Origin: JAUVZL01 sp965603515
GTDB lineage: Bacteria > Hydrothermota > Tepidihabitantia > SM23-42
DNA: 54,782 bases
NCBI GenBank assembly: GCA_965603515.1
Contig: CBFDDH010000015.1
Location: 1 to 54,782, forward strand
Direction: 5' to 3'
Below the pieces are notes generated by a model. It was not told the origin of the DNA, ran no database searches, and was given only the letters and a program-made list of their open reading frames with translations. Both the position numbers and the translations under genes were made by a program. Of this stretch, positions 33,498-42,434 are shown piece by piece; the first letter of the stretch is position 1, and each line of letters opens with the position of its first letter.

Positions 33498-36400
33498 GTG
33501 AAGAAGTATCTATTGCTGTTATTTTTTCCTGTATTCATATTTAGCCAGTCATATGCTAAGATGCCTGAGTACATTGATGCATATGAAAGACCGATGACAT
33601 CCTATGCAGAGTGGGCGGCAAAGACAGTACGCGGGCCTTTTTCAATCGGTCGTGCTTATAAAACCCCACATGATTATCTGCAGAATGAATTAGTCAATAT
33701 CGTCGTCTATGCACCGATCTATAGCGGTATATTCGATTCGCTCAGCGTCTATATCAGTGATCTTGAAGCTGAAGGTTATACGATCCAGATCGATACGGTC
33801 AGAGGCTGGAGTGAACAGGATTTAAGAGCTCATTTCGCTTCACTGCTGGGTAGCAATCTCGTCGGTGCAGTCATGATCGGTAATGTTCCTTTTGCCTGGT
33901 TTGAGATGGAGGGAGGTGAAGGGCGTGAGCAATTTCCGATCGATCTTTATCTCATGGACCTTGATGGTAACTGGATCGATAACGACGCTAATGGTCTATT
34001 CGATGATCACTCAGGGGACCGGGCACCAGAGATCTGGGTGGGCAGGATCTTTGCATCTCCGATGACCTGGGGTAATGAGGTTTTTCTGGTGAATAATTAT
34101 TTATCCAAGGTTCATAAGTACCGAACCGGCGGCTATAATATCCCCCAGAAAGCTCTTGCTTATGTTGATGATGATTGGTATGGCTATAATGATTGTTCGC
34201 TCGGTGATCTTTATGACACTGTAGACGTTGTCAGGAATAATAATACAACTACGGCATCTGATTTTAGATCACGCTTCACTGATCCTTATGAATGGGTACA
34301 GATATGTAGTCATTCTTCGCCATGGGGAAATACATTTAAATATACAGGCGGTTATGCCGGGACTGTATTCAATTTTGAAATCTGGTTTGAGAATCCACCC
34401 TGGTTATTTCTCAACCTTTTCCAGTGCAGTGGTACGCGCTTTTTCGAGGAGAATTATTGCGGTGGTGTTTATATCTTTGGTCCGGAAAATTGTCTTTTTG
34501 CCATTGGCTCAGCTAAGGTTGGATCAATGCGTTACTTTTCTGATTTTTATGGGCCTCTTGATACTGGTATTTCCACTGGTGAAGCCTTTAAATACTGGTT
34601 TACTGAACACGGTATATATGACCGGGATTGGTTTTATGGCATGGGCATTTGCGGGGACCCGCTGCTTAAACCCAAACAAGCAAGCAATATATATGCAAGA
34701 CATGGCAAACAACAGGTTAATGTAAATCCAAGATTTACATGGTCAAGCCCAGAACCGGTCGATCTGCATCTAGAAACAGACGGTTATGTTGACGCAACGA
34801 CTGATGGTGCTGGCCGCGTGTGGGCGGCTTGGGTAACTGGTCGGTCGGTTTCGAATGGACGTACCGAGATCTGCGTGTCGTATAATCAGAATAACATCTG
34901 GACCTCACCCGAGATTATTGACTCATACATCTACTGGGATTTCTTTCCTGCCCTTACCTGTGATACAGCAGGTCGAGCAGTGCTTTCCTGGTCAAGATGC
35001 TATGGCAGAAATTATGATATTTTTCTGACCTCGTATGATGGTTCAAACTGGCTGTCTCCGTACCGGGTTAGCAGTAGGGCGACTGATGCTTTGCATCCAG
35101 CCATGACAGTCGATGGTGATGCGAGACTCTGGGTTACCATGGAGCGTTGGAACCATTTGAACGGTGATATTTATTGCCGGTATCATGATGGTACAGTGTG
35201 GCAGTCGATGTTCGCAGTTACCATCGGCAGTTCAAATGACTATAAGCCAAGTATGACCACAGACAGCAGTGGCATTGCTTGGACCGCGTGGTCGAGTGAA
35301 CGTTATGAGGATAATAGAAATATATATGTGAAGAATTACAGCCCTGGTACTGGGCACTGGGAAAACCTGTATAGAATAACCGGTAATCCAACTCAGGATC
35401 AAGACCAGTCCATGTGTGTTGATGGTAACGGCACGATATGGCTTGCCTGGACGACCTGGCGTAATGGTAACTCGGATATCTATGTGAGTCGCAATGATAA
35501 CGGAACATGGTCATCTCCATTTGCCATTACTGACGATGCGGCAAGCGATGAACAATGTGAACTCGTCGTTGACCAGGACGGCAATGTGTGGTGCATCTGG
35601 CAGTCTGACCGATCAGGTGACTGGGAAATACTTGCGACTTACTATTGGGATGGTCACTGGCAAGACGTATCGAACATAAGTAGCAGTACTGATATGGATA
35701 TCATGCCTGCAGCTACGCTCGATGATTCTGGTTATGTATGGGTCTTATTCCAGACCAATAGAAATGGGAACTGGGACATCTATGCGAGCAAGCTGTTCGC
35801 CGATGTGGTGCCACCTTCAGTTACCGTTATCACGCCGAACGGTGGTGAGGTATGGAATATCGGTGAGACTGATACGATCGTCTGGCATGCAATAGACAAT
35901 GTCGGTATTGATTCCATATCCGTACTTTATTCGACGAACAACGGCGCGAACTGGTTGGATATCGCTACGGGCGAGCCTAATGATTCATTTTTCGAGTGGC
36001 AGGTTCCAGCAACACCGTCGACCGAGTGTTATGTTTTGATCCATGCCTATGATGCGTTTTTTAATAGAGGTGTTGATCTTTCCGATATGGTGTTCACAAT
36101 CCGGGATGCAGCCCCTCCGCAAGTACAACTTTATTCACCAAACGGCGGTGAGGTGTTCTATACTGGTGAGACCGACACTGTATGTTGGACCGCAACCGAT
36201 AATATCGGTGTAGATTCTGTTTCATTGGAGTTCTCAAGTAATGATGGCGGTACGTGGCAATCTATTTCCAATCCATCACCACAAGATTCAGTATATGAAT
36301 GGACAATACCTTCGGTGCACTCGACTGAATGTCTGGTCAGGGTGCGTGCTTTTGACGCTGGTGCTAATATGGGTGAAGATGTATCTGATTCTGTGTTTTC

Positions 36401-37010
36401 GGTACTCGACAATATCGCCCCGCAGATATCAATACTGGTTCCTGACGGCGGTGAGATATGGTATTGGAATGAAGTCCATTCGATCGAGTGGACCTCACAG
36501 GACAATGTTGGTATTGAAAGCCTTGATGTTTACCTCTCACTCGATGGTGGTACGACGTATCCCATGCTTCTGGTTCACATCGCAGGCAATGATTCTCTTT
36601 ATGACTGGACGATCCCGGAGACAACGTCATATTACTGCCTGGTACGGGTAACTGGATATGATATTGGGGGCAATGTGGGTTTTGATGTCAGTGATAGTCT
36701 ATTCACGATTGGTGAGTTGGGTATTGAGGAGCTTTTAGGTATACCCGAGGAGTTCGCCTTCAGTACGCGTTCATCAAATCCCTTTATCAATACACTCAAT
36801 ATGAGATTGCAAACCCCGCACAAAATGCCAGTGGAGATTACGATTTATGACATTAGAGGGCGAATCGTTGAGAAAATAGTGGATACTGAAATGGAGCCAG
36901 GTTATCACATGCTGTCGTGGAACAATCCTAATATCGCAGCAGGCGTATACTTTGTGCGGGTGGAAGCAAAAGATATTGAAAAAACCGAGAAAGTAATAAA
37001 ACTGAAGTAG
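33498..37010 (+). CDS. C25-like protein with beta-propeller, three Ig-like repeats and T9SS sorting domain
   Basis: 1170 residues. GTG at 33498 is chosen over the in-frame TTG at 33495 because AGGAGG ends 4 nt before it, against 1 nt. After the signal peptide (FFPVFIFSQSYA) comes a caspase-like C25 domain with likely His272 (CSHSSPWG) and Cys310 (LFQCSGTRF). Residues ~415-760 hold about six propeller-type repeats (VDGNGTIWLAWTTWRNGNSD; VDQDGNVWCIWQSDRSGDWE). Three Ig-like domains of ~97 residues then repeat PNGGEVW..GETDTIVWHA.DNVG. The sorting domain ends the protein (YDIRGRIVEKI; AAGVYFVRVEA; EKVIKLK). It is probably a cell-surface or secreted protease or adhesin. Confidence 0.85.
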   Translation: MKKYLLLLFFPVFIFSQSYAKMPEYIDAYERPMTSYAEWAAKTVRGPFSIGRAYKTPHDYLQNELVNIVVYAPIYSGIFDSLSVYISDLEAEGYTIQIDTVRGWSEQDLRAHFASLLGSNLVGAVMIGNVPFAWFEMEGGEGREQFPIDLYLMDLDGNWIDNDANGLFDDHSGDRAPEIWVGRIFASPMTWGNEVFLVNNYLSKVHKYRTGGYNIPQKALAYVDDDWYGYNDCSLGDLYDTVDVVRNNNTTTASDFRSRFTDPYEWVQICSHSSPWGNTFKYTGGYAGTVFNFEIWFENPPWLFLNLFQCSGTRFFEENYCGGVYIFGPENCLFAIGSAKVGSMRYFSDFYGPLDTGISTGEAFKYWFTEHGIYDRDWFYGMGICGDPLLKPKQASNIYARHGKQQVNVNPRFTWSSPEPVDLHLETDGYVDATTDGAGRVWAAWVTGRSVSNGRTEICVSYNQNNIWTSPEIIDSYIYWDFFPALTCDTAGRAVLSWSRCYGRNYDIFLTSYDGSNWLSPYRVSSRATDALHPAMTVDGDARLWVTMERWNHLNGDIYCRYHDGTVWQSMFAVTIGSSNDYKPSMTTDSSGIAWTAWSSERYEDNRNIYVKNYSPGTGHWENLYRITGNPTQDQDQSMCVDGNGTIWLAWTTWRNGNSDIYVSRNDNGTWSSPFAITDDAASDEQCELVVDQDGNVWCIWQSDRSGDWEILATYYWDGHWQDVSNISSSTDMDIMPAATLDDSGYVWVLFQTNRNGNWDIYASKLFADVVPPSVTVITPNGGEVWNIGETDTIVWHAIDNVGIDSISVLYSTNNGANWLDIATGEPNDSFFEWQVPATPSTECYVLIHAYDAFFNRGVDLSDMVFTIRDAAPPQVQLYSPNGGEVFYTGETDTVCWTATDNIGVDSVSLEFSSNDGGTWQSISNPSPQDSVYEWTIPSVHSTECLVRVRAFDAGANMGEDVSDSVFSVLDNIAPQISILVPDGGEIWYWNEVHSIEWTSQDNVGIESLDVYLSLDGGTTYPMLLVHIAGNDSLYDWTIPETTSYYCLVRVTGYDIGGNVGFDVSDSLFTIGELGIEELLGIPEEFAFSTRSSNPFINTLNMRLQTPHKMPVEITIYDIRGRIVEKIVDTEMEPGYHMLSWNNPNIAAGVYFVRVEAKDIEKTEKVIKLK

Positions 37011-37057
37011 ACTAAAGTACAAAACTTACAGGCTATTCACTCTGTCACTGACGTTTT

Positions 37058-38350
37058 TTAAATTTGTTTGGATAAAAGATTTTTTATCTTGCTGTACAGC
37101 CTCGGTTTTGACTGAGGAAAATACCAGGTATAGAAGAGGTTATTGTGATATAAAGGGTCGGTATTCTCGTTAAAGCCGGTTTTTTTAAACTCTTTGGTAT
37201 GCGGGATAGGTGAAAATTCGCATAGGTGCGCGTGCACTCGCAATTCATGACATAGTTTGATCGAATCAATGATTTCTTCATGTTCCTGACCTGGCATGCC
37301 AAACAATATGTAAGTATGTATTGCATCTGCAGAAAAGCCGGCTTGTTTTAGAACCTTTACTGCATTCATGAATTCCTCAGTATTCACCTTACCGCCGGTA
37401 CGTTTTTGAACCTCTGGGTTAGTCGTTTCCAGGCTCAAATACAGGGTTTTGAAATTCGCTTTATACATTAAACGGGCTATCTCTTCAGTTATGTACCGAC
37501 AGTGCAAGCCATTAGAAGCGTGAAAATTCAGTTTGTACCGGCGTGCTATGATTCTTTTCAATAAATCCGGGAATTTTTTGTTGTGGAGCAGGGCATCATC
37601 AAAAAAAGCGATGTTCTTTGTTTTTTCTGAAAAACTCTTCAATTGTTCGATTATGACCTTGTTCACAAAGATCTTGAAATTCGGACACAATACCTTTATT
37701 GCGCAGTATGTGCAATCAAACGGGCATCCTCGTGATGTCAGGATAACACCATAATGGAGTGCATCATAAAGAGAGAAATCGGGTACGATATAATCGAGGT
37801 TGAGTTTGCTTTTGGACGTATAGCCGAGGTCAGCCAGAAGTCCGATAAGATGTTCTTCTGATGGTCCGGCAAAAACGATGTTCGCACCAGAATATTTTTT
37901 CGCATGCTTTTCACAAATCGTGGCGTAGATACCGCCGAGGATGATCTTTGTTTTTGGAAACACTTTTCTTAGAATCTTTATTACTTCGAATACACCGAGA
38001 TACCAATAGGTCATGCTTGAGGTCACAAAAATGATATCAGGTCTGGGTATATTATTGACCAAATCGACAAGACAATCTTTTGGTATACCATATCTTTTAT
38101 AATATCGTGGCACTTTTTTGAATATCTCTGGTTTTTCCACGATTTCATGATGGTACTTGCCGCGACCGTAGATGTCTGTTTTGGTTTTTGTTTTGTAATA
38201 CGGGCTCAAGCGGTCCATGCAGTCGATGAAATCGACTGTAAATCCAATTCTTTTCAGAATGTCTGCGACTATCAAAAGTCCGACCGGTTTATTCCAGAAA
38301 TCGAATGCCTTGAAATCATAAAGCCAGGGATTGACTAGTAATGCACGCAT
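37058..38350 (-). CDS. B12-binding-domain radical SAM protein
   Basis: 430 residues. The N-terminal ~175 residues are a cobalamin-binding Rossmann-type domain (MRALLVNPWLYDF; IIFVTSSMTYWYLG; ILGGIYATICEKHA). The radical SAM [4Fe-4S] motif is Cys209-x3-Cys213-x2-Cys216 (TSRGCPFDCTYCAI). The usual later strands are present (YLSLETTNPEVQKRTGGK; HTYILFGMPGQEHEEI). The classical B12-binding DxHxxG is not intact, so cobalamin use is uncertain. The substrate is unknown; methylation or other modification of a small molecule or lipid is possible. It is a monocistronic gene with a leaderless-type start. Confidence 0.85.
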   Translation of the reverse strand: MRALLVNPWLYDFKAFDFWNKPVGLLIVADILKRIGFTVDFIDCMDRLSPYYKTKTKTDIYGRGKYHHEIVEKPEIFKKVPRYYKRYGIPKDCLVDLVNNIPRPDIIFVTSSMTYWYLGVFEVIKILRKVFPKTKIILGGIYATICEKHAKKYSGANIVFAGPSEEHLIGLLADLGYTSKSKLNLDYIVPDFSLYDALHYGVILTSRGCPFDCTYCAIKVLCPNFKIFVNKVIIEQLKSFSEKTKNIAFFDDALLHNKKFPDLLKRIIARRYKLNFHASNGLHCRYITEEIARLMYKANFKTLYLSLETTNPEVQKRTGGKVNTEEFMNAVKVLKQAGFSADAIHTYILFGMPGQEHEEIIDSIKLCHELRVHAHLCEFSPIPHTKEFKKTGFNENTDPLYHNNLFYTWYFPQSKPRLYSKIKNLLSKQI

Positions 38351-38355
38351 GTTTG

Positions 38356-38383
38356 ATTGTAGTTAATTGGAAAGAAATATCAA
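38356..38383 (-). promoter_or_regulatory. Promoter of the radical SAM gene, leaderless
   Basis: On the minus strand TTGATA (38378-38383) and TACAAT (38356-38361) are 16 bp apart. The ATG at 38350 follows only 5 nt after the -10 box, so initiation at the A of the ATG is expected. No Shine-Dalgarno site is possible. Confidence 0.6.
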
Positions 38384-38884
38384 GGCTGCAATAAAAATGG
38401 AGGCAAAGTAAGGGTTTTCCATAGAAACCTGGACACATCTTTATCCCTTGATTTCGAATTTATCAAAGGAACTTCTCGATGCGTCCCCCTTCTGTGGGAC
38501 TTACTCGAAGAGTAAAGAGTTACTGTTCTATCCTGTCGATGCCAATACTGCTCACAGTTTTAGTGCGATTGCAGCAATGAGCATCCCGTGTGCTGTGTGC
38601 GGGAGAACATCATATCGTGGATAGTATGAGAACTATTTTATGTTTTCTTTAGTAAATCCCCCTCTCCCTTTTTAAGGAAAACGTACATACTCTATTTCCT
38701 CTCCCTTTTCAAGAGAGAGGGATAAGGAATAGAGAGTAGGAAATAGGGCGACTACAATAGCGTAGCGTAAAGCGTAAGGGCACCAATAACTCAATTACTG
38801 AGTTACTTAATAACTGCTTTATTCGGGGTGAGGGTTTCCTAAAATGTCTATTAAACATTCTGTCCAGGTTTCTGTTTCTTTATA
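38384..38884. other. Non-coding stretch with decayed repeat-like sequence
   Basis: No intact gene was found. At 38660-38735 there are pieces of a CCCTCTCCC...GAGAGAGGG-type inverted repeat (hairpin arms near 38698-38721), and GGTGAGGGT appears at 38825-38833, as in interspersed repeats of other bacteria. A short inverted repeat (AACTCA / TGAGTT) lies near 38786-38802. On the minus strand, 38400-38620 can be read as a weak open frame broken by several stops (fragments such as GDASRSSFDKFEIKG), which may be a dead gene or repeat. None of this can be confirmed from sequence alone. Confidence 0.4.
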
Positions 38885-38912
38885 TTGACTTTGCTCTGCA
38901 GATTTGTAGAAT
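38885..38912 (+). promoter_or_regulatory. Promoter of the PLDc_N membrane protein gene, leaderless
   Basis: TTGACT (38885-38890), 16 bp, TAGAAT (38907-38912). The ATG at 38919 follows after 6 nt. No Shine-Dalgarno site. Confidence 0.65.
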
Positions 38913-38918
38913 TGTAGT

Positions 38919-39140
38919 ATGGAAATAATAATTGTTCTTTTCTGGTTAGTCGCAATGGGGATAGGGCTTCTCGGTACGGTATTTTGGATATGGATGATAA
39001 TCGAAGTCGCGACAAAAGAACCTGAAAATGGTAATGACAAGATCGTGTGGATTCTTGTCGTAGTATTGGCTGGCGTTATAGGTGCAGCAGTTTACTATTT
39101 TGTAAGAAGACCCGAACGCATGAAAAAGTTCGGAAAATAG
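38919..39140 (+). CDS. Small two-helix membrane protein, PLDc_N-like
   Basis: 73 residues. Two hydrophobic helices (residues 3-28, LFWLVAMGIGLLGTVFWIWM, and 43-62, IVWILVVVLAGVIGAAVYYF) are joined by a charged loop (EVATKEPENGNDK). A basic tail (RRPERMKKFGK) follows. The pattern WMIIE...NDKIVWILVV....GAAVYYFVRRP is typical of the phospholipase D N-terminal (PLDc_N) membrane domain that also occurs as a stand-alone protein. The function is unknown. It is preceded by a good promoter and has a leaderless-type start. Bases 39141-39254 after it hold nothing recognisable. Confidence 0.8.
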   Translation: MEIIIVLFWLVAMGIGLLGTVFWIWMIIEVATKEPENGNDKIVWILVVVLAGVIGAAVYYFVRRPERMKKFGK

Positions 39141-39254
39141 ATACTCAAATAAAGCTATATCCTTATGTTTCAAGACCAGGTCGATATATTTCTGATAAGA
39201 AGGTAGTAAAAATTAGATAATATCCAACATCTAGTATCTTTTTTTAGTCTCTCT

Positions 39255-39362
39255 CTACCAATTACTTTTTTCTTTTTGTTTCTGTTTTCTCTCTTTCTTT
39301 GATAGTCTTTTTTTCTTTGTTTTTTCTTTCTTTTTTTCTTTTTTATCTGGTTGTTTTGCCAT
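39255..39362 (-). CDS. 35-residue lysine-rich peptide downstream of the SHMT gene
   Basis: ATG at 39362 to TAG at 39257-39255. AAGGAGA stands 5 nt before the ATG, and the ORF begins 14 bp after the SHMT stop, so it is well placed for translation from the same mRNA. The peptide is MAKQPDKKEKKKEKTKKK followed by RLSKKERKQKQKEKSNW: 16 lysines, 2 arginines and 4 glutamates in 35 residues. It resembles no family I can name. A nucleic-acid- or ribosome-binding tail-like role is possible. The alternative is that this is A-rich non-coding mRNA tail, but the precise ribosome site argues for translation. Confidence 0.55.
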   Translation of the reverse strand: MAKQPDKKEKKKEKTKKKRLSKKERKQKQKEKSNW

Positions 39363-39376
39363 TTCTTCTCCTTGTT

Positions 39377-40822
39377 TTACAGACTTTTTGCTAATTCCTG
39401 GAGATTATCGACGAATTTTGTGAAGAATTCTTTTTTCGGAAAAATGCTACCTAAAACCTTGGCCGCAAGCGGTGCAGCTTCTTGCGTTGGCAAGCAGTAC
39501 TGCATCTCGAGGAATTTTCCTCGTAGTTCTTTGACCTTATCTTTTACATCGGTATTTTTAATAATGACATCTGCGACCAGTTGTGATAATTCCTGAAAAT
39601 CATTTTCCATCATGCCGAAACGGGTCATTTCCTGAACACCCATTCTAATGCCGCTTGCTTCAATAAAGCTTTTATCATCGGGTAACGCTTGATAATTCGT
39701 TATAATATTATTTTCTTCCAATCTCTGAGCAAGATCCACACCAGTACCGTGTTTACTAATTCGGATAACGACTTGATGGGTTTCAGTAAAACCATCTGTT
39801 TTATTGCCTTCAACATCGATCCCGTTATCTTTTAAAGCCTGGGCAAAACTTCTTGCGTTTTTTCTTATCTGAATTTGGTATTCTTTTTTGAATACATTCA
39901 TCTCATAGGTTGCCATGAGTAGAGCGAGTAGCGTACCCAAATGGTGGTTGCTTGTAGAACCAGGGAAGGCTCGACCTTTGATATCTATCCAGAGTTTGGC
40001 TAATGGACTTCCTTTAGGTATGCTTGATGCAATTACCCCGCGTTGAGGACCAAAAAAAGTTTTGTGCGTGCTGCCGGTGACAATATCAGCGCCTTCTTTG
40101 AAAGGTTCCTGTAAAATCCCGTATAGACCAAGAACATGAGCCATGTCATACATAATGACTGGCTTTGGATCCCAGTCTTTTACAATATCACTGACAAATT
40201 CGACTGGTTCTTTATGCAAAAACATGGACTTACCAAAGACAATGAGTTCTGGTTTGTGTTGCTCTAACAGTTTCTGCAGTTCTTCGGTATCTATTTTATA
40301 AAGGCAATCTTTCTTAACCGGGAAATTTACAACTCTTTCTTTTCCTGTTGCTGGGTCTTCTTCGACATAATTGAAAAGGGAACCCATTGGCTGAGAACTG
40401 AGATGACCACCTTTTGTCAGTTCATTGTTCATTACCAATCTCAACTTGCGGAAGGGTTCGCCCTCTTTTCTGGCTCGGTTAACGAATTTTACATTGGCTT
40501 TGAAGACCACCTCATTTGCCATTTGTCCACTTATAGCTCTGAGTTCAACTCTCGGACAATCAAAGTACTGAGCCATCTCTTGTCTTAAGTTCTCTTCGAC
40601 ATCTTGTATAAAGTTAATGCCCTGATAAAAGTATATTTCTTTACCCTTCATGGTTCGGTGCTCAGCATACCTGCCAGATGGATCAGATATCTCACACAAC
40701 TTTACCAAAAAACTCGGTGTCGTCTCAGAAGGGATGAGGTTAACACATTCGGACTGGCGCCACCGGTTATTTTCTTCAATTTTTTTGACTAAATGTTCAA
40801 TGTTCTCTAATAATACTGACAC
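39377..40822 (-). CDS. glyA: Serine hydroxymethyltransferase-like PLP enzyme (divergent, 481 aa)
   Basis: A fold-type I PLP enzyme with Lys254 in IVTGSTHKTFFGPQRG, matching the SHMT active site (TTTHKTLRGPR type). CVNLIPSETTPS corresponds to the SHMT N-terminal LIASEN region and SGRYAEHRTMKG to the YAEGYPGRRYYGG region. MYDMAHVLGLY carries the cofactor aspartate and substrate-side histidine. It is about 65 residues longer than ordinary GlyA, with extra sequence around residues 115-175. It should interconvert serine and glycine with tetrahydrofolate, which fits with gcvPB elsewhere in the window. The start is GTG; AGGAGG stands about 7 nt upstream. Confidence 0.78.
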   Translation of the reverse strand: MSVLLENIEHLVKKIEENNRWRQSECVNLIPSETTPSFLVKLCEISDPSGRYAEHRTMKGKEIYFYQGINFIQDVEENLRQEMAQYFDCPRVELRAISGQMANEVVFKANVKFVNRARKEGEPFRKLRLVMNNELTKGGHLSSQPMGSLFNYVEEDPATGKERVVNFPVKKDCLYKIDTEELQKLLEQHKPELIVFGKSMFLHKEPVEFVSDIVKDWDPKPVIMYDMAHVLGLYGILQEPFKEGADIVTGSTHKTFFGPQRGVIASSIPKGSPLAKLWIDIKGRAFPGSTSNHHLGTLLALLMATYEMNVFKKEYQIQIRKNARSFAQALKDNGIDVEGNKTDGFTETHQVVIRISKHGTGVDLAQRLEENNIITNYQALPDDKSFIEASGIRMGVQEMTRFGMMENDFQELSQLVADVIIKNTDVKDKVKELRGKFLEMQYCLPTQEAAPLAAKVLGSIFPKKEFFTKFVDNLQELAKSL

Positions 40823-40842
40823 ATAATCCTCCTTGAGTACTT

Positions 40843-40870
40843 ATAGTATTCCTTAAATTCTTGATGTCAA
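40843..40870 (-). promoter_or_regulatory. Promoter of the SHMT gene (TTGACA-N16-TACTAT)
   Basis: On the minus strand TTGACA (40865-40870) and TACTAT (40843-40848) are 16 bp apart. The leader of about 15 nt contains AGGAGG. Confidence 0.65.
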
Positions 40871-41030
40871 GGGCGAAAGAAGCTGGTTTCTTGCCCAATG
40901 AATTGGGCGACCACAAGAAGATCAAAATTTGGTAGTAGTCGAGTAAGCCTTTCGATTTCACTCGAGACGGGCTCGACCACTATGTCTTGGTGACGTAAAA
41001 CAAACGGCGAGGAGTCAGCAAGAGAGCCTA
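40871..41030. other. Non-coding spacer with interspersed-repeat-like sequence
   Basis: Between the divergent SHMT and purA promoters. The segment near 40938-40980 (GTCGAG...CTTTCGATTTCACTCGAGAC...GGCTCGACCAC) has the look of interspersed imperfect palindromes common in uncultured FCB-type genomes, and an inverted repeat TTGCCCAAT/ATTGGGCGA lies near 40893-40911. No gene was found. Confidence 0.4.
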
Positions 41031-41058
41031 TTGACTTTTCTTGTTGCCCGTGTAGAAT
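41031..41058 (+). promoter_or_regulatory. Promoter of purA (TTGACT-N16-TAGAAT)
   Basis: TTGACT (41031-41036) and TAGAAT (41053-41058) are 16 bp apart. The leader is about 13 nt with a GGCGGAG ribosome site before the ATG at 41078. Confidence 0.65.
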
Positions 41059-41077
41059 TAGGCGGAGTCAATAAGAT

Positions 41078-42325
41078 ATGAAGCTTGCAGTAGTTGGGTT
41101 ACAGTGGGGTGATGAAGGTAAAGGCAAGATCGTTGATTATCTAGCCAAGGATTTTGACATCGACGCCCGGTTTCAGGGTGGCACAAATGCGGGTCATACG
41201 GTCTGCTCTGATGGTCGGGAAGTTATTTTCCATCAAATACCCTGTGGTATTTTGAATAAAGGTGTCATCGGTATTGTCGGTGCAGGATGTGTGTTTGACC
41301 CGGTGATATTCTTCAATGAACTGTCCAATTTGAGAAAAATCAATCCCAATATCGAGGAATGCGTAAAGGTCTCAAAATATTGCCATCTGATAATGCCTTA
41401 TCATATTCTTATTGACAAAGCACGGGAAGAAACAAGGCGGGCTCTTGGTACGACAAAAAAGGGCATAGGACCAGCGTATGAAGACAAATATGCTCGACTT
41501 GGTCTAAGGATTGGTGATTTGTTTGACGATGAGCTGTTCAAAAATAGGCTTCGCGCCAATATGTTAAGAAAGAATCTGATGCTCATGGAAATCTATCACG
41601 CTGAACCTTTGTCAGATAGTGAAATATATGATAAATACGTGGAATATGCGAAAAAACTCAAGCCTATGGTTATTGATGACACTGCATATCTTGATGATGC
41701 ACTTAGCAAAGGTAAGAACATTATCTTTGAAGGAGCTCAGGGCACTTTGTTGGATATTGATTTCGGCACTTATCCTTATGTTACTTCATCACATACTGTA
41801 AGTGGCGGCGTGGGCGTTGGTCTTGGTTTACCGCCGTTCTGCGTTGAACAGGTGCTTGGTGTTGTCAAAGCTTATACAACGAGGGTTGGTTTTGGGCCCT
41901 TTCCGACTGAGAGCACTGAGGAATTCGGTAAAAGCCTACGAGAGATAGGGAAAGAGTACGGTGCGACAACAGGCAGACCACGTCGATGTGGACCTTTTGA
42001 TGCTTCGATTGTCAAGTATTCAGCTCGATTGAACGGTGTAAAAGAGATTGTTCTGACGAAATTTGATATTCTGTCTTCATTTGACAAACTGAAAATAGCC
42101 GTGGGCTATGTGAACGCACCGGCGTTTGATCCATTTATCGCCGATCAATTAGAGCCTTCCTATGAAGAAATCTCTGGTTTCAAAAAAGATATTTCCAAAA
42201 TAAGGGATTATGAAGCCTTACCTGATGAAGCCAAAGAGTATTTAAAATTGATTGAGCACTACACTGGTCTCAAGATAAAATACATATCAGTTGGACCAGA
42301 AAGAGATGCCGTCATAAAGCTGTAG
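41078..42325 (+). CDS. purA: Adenylosuccinate synthetase
   Basis: 415 residues, normal length. It joins IMP and aspartate with GTP to make adenylosuccinate, the committed step to AMP. The P-loop and catalytic acid are in GLQWGDEGKGKIVD (Asp12, with His40 in NAGHTV). The signatures GTTKKGIGPAYEDK, EGAQGTLLDIDFGTYPYVTSS and TTGRPRRCGPFD are all intact. The C-terminal guanine-binding region (LTKFDILSSFDKLKIAVGY, ISVGPERDAVI) is complete. It appears monocistronic: the next gene has its own promoter. Confidence 0.97.
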   Translation: MKLAVVGLQWGDEGKGKIVDYLAKDFDIDARFQGGTNAGHTVCSDGREVIFHQIPCGILNKGVIGIVGAGCVFDPVIFFNELSNLRKINPNIEECVKVSKYCHLIMPYHILIDKAREETRRALGTTKKGIGPAYEDKYARLGLRIGDLFDDELFKNRLRANMLRKNLMLMEIYHAEPLSDSEIYDKYVEYAKKLKPMVIDDTAYLDDALSKGKNIIFEGAQGTLLDIDFGTYPYVTSSHTVSGGVGVGLGLPPFCVEQVLGVVKAYTTRVGFGPFPTESTEEFGKSLREIGKEYGATTGRPRRCGPFDASIVKYSARLNGVKEIVLTKFDILSSFDKLKIAVGYVNAPAFDPFIADQLEPSYEEISGFKKDISKIRDYEALPDEAKEYLKLIEHYTGLKIKYISVGPERDAVIKL

Positions 42326-42434
42326 ATCAAGCTTCAAAAATCAACTGATCAAAACCAATTCATAAAATCTTTGAAACGGTAAACACAGAAAACGTTGTCT
42401 TTAAGCAAATCTCTAACCTTTGTGAAATTTCCTC

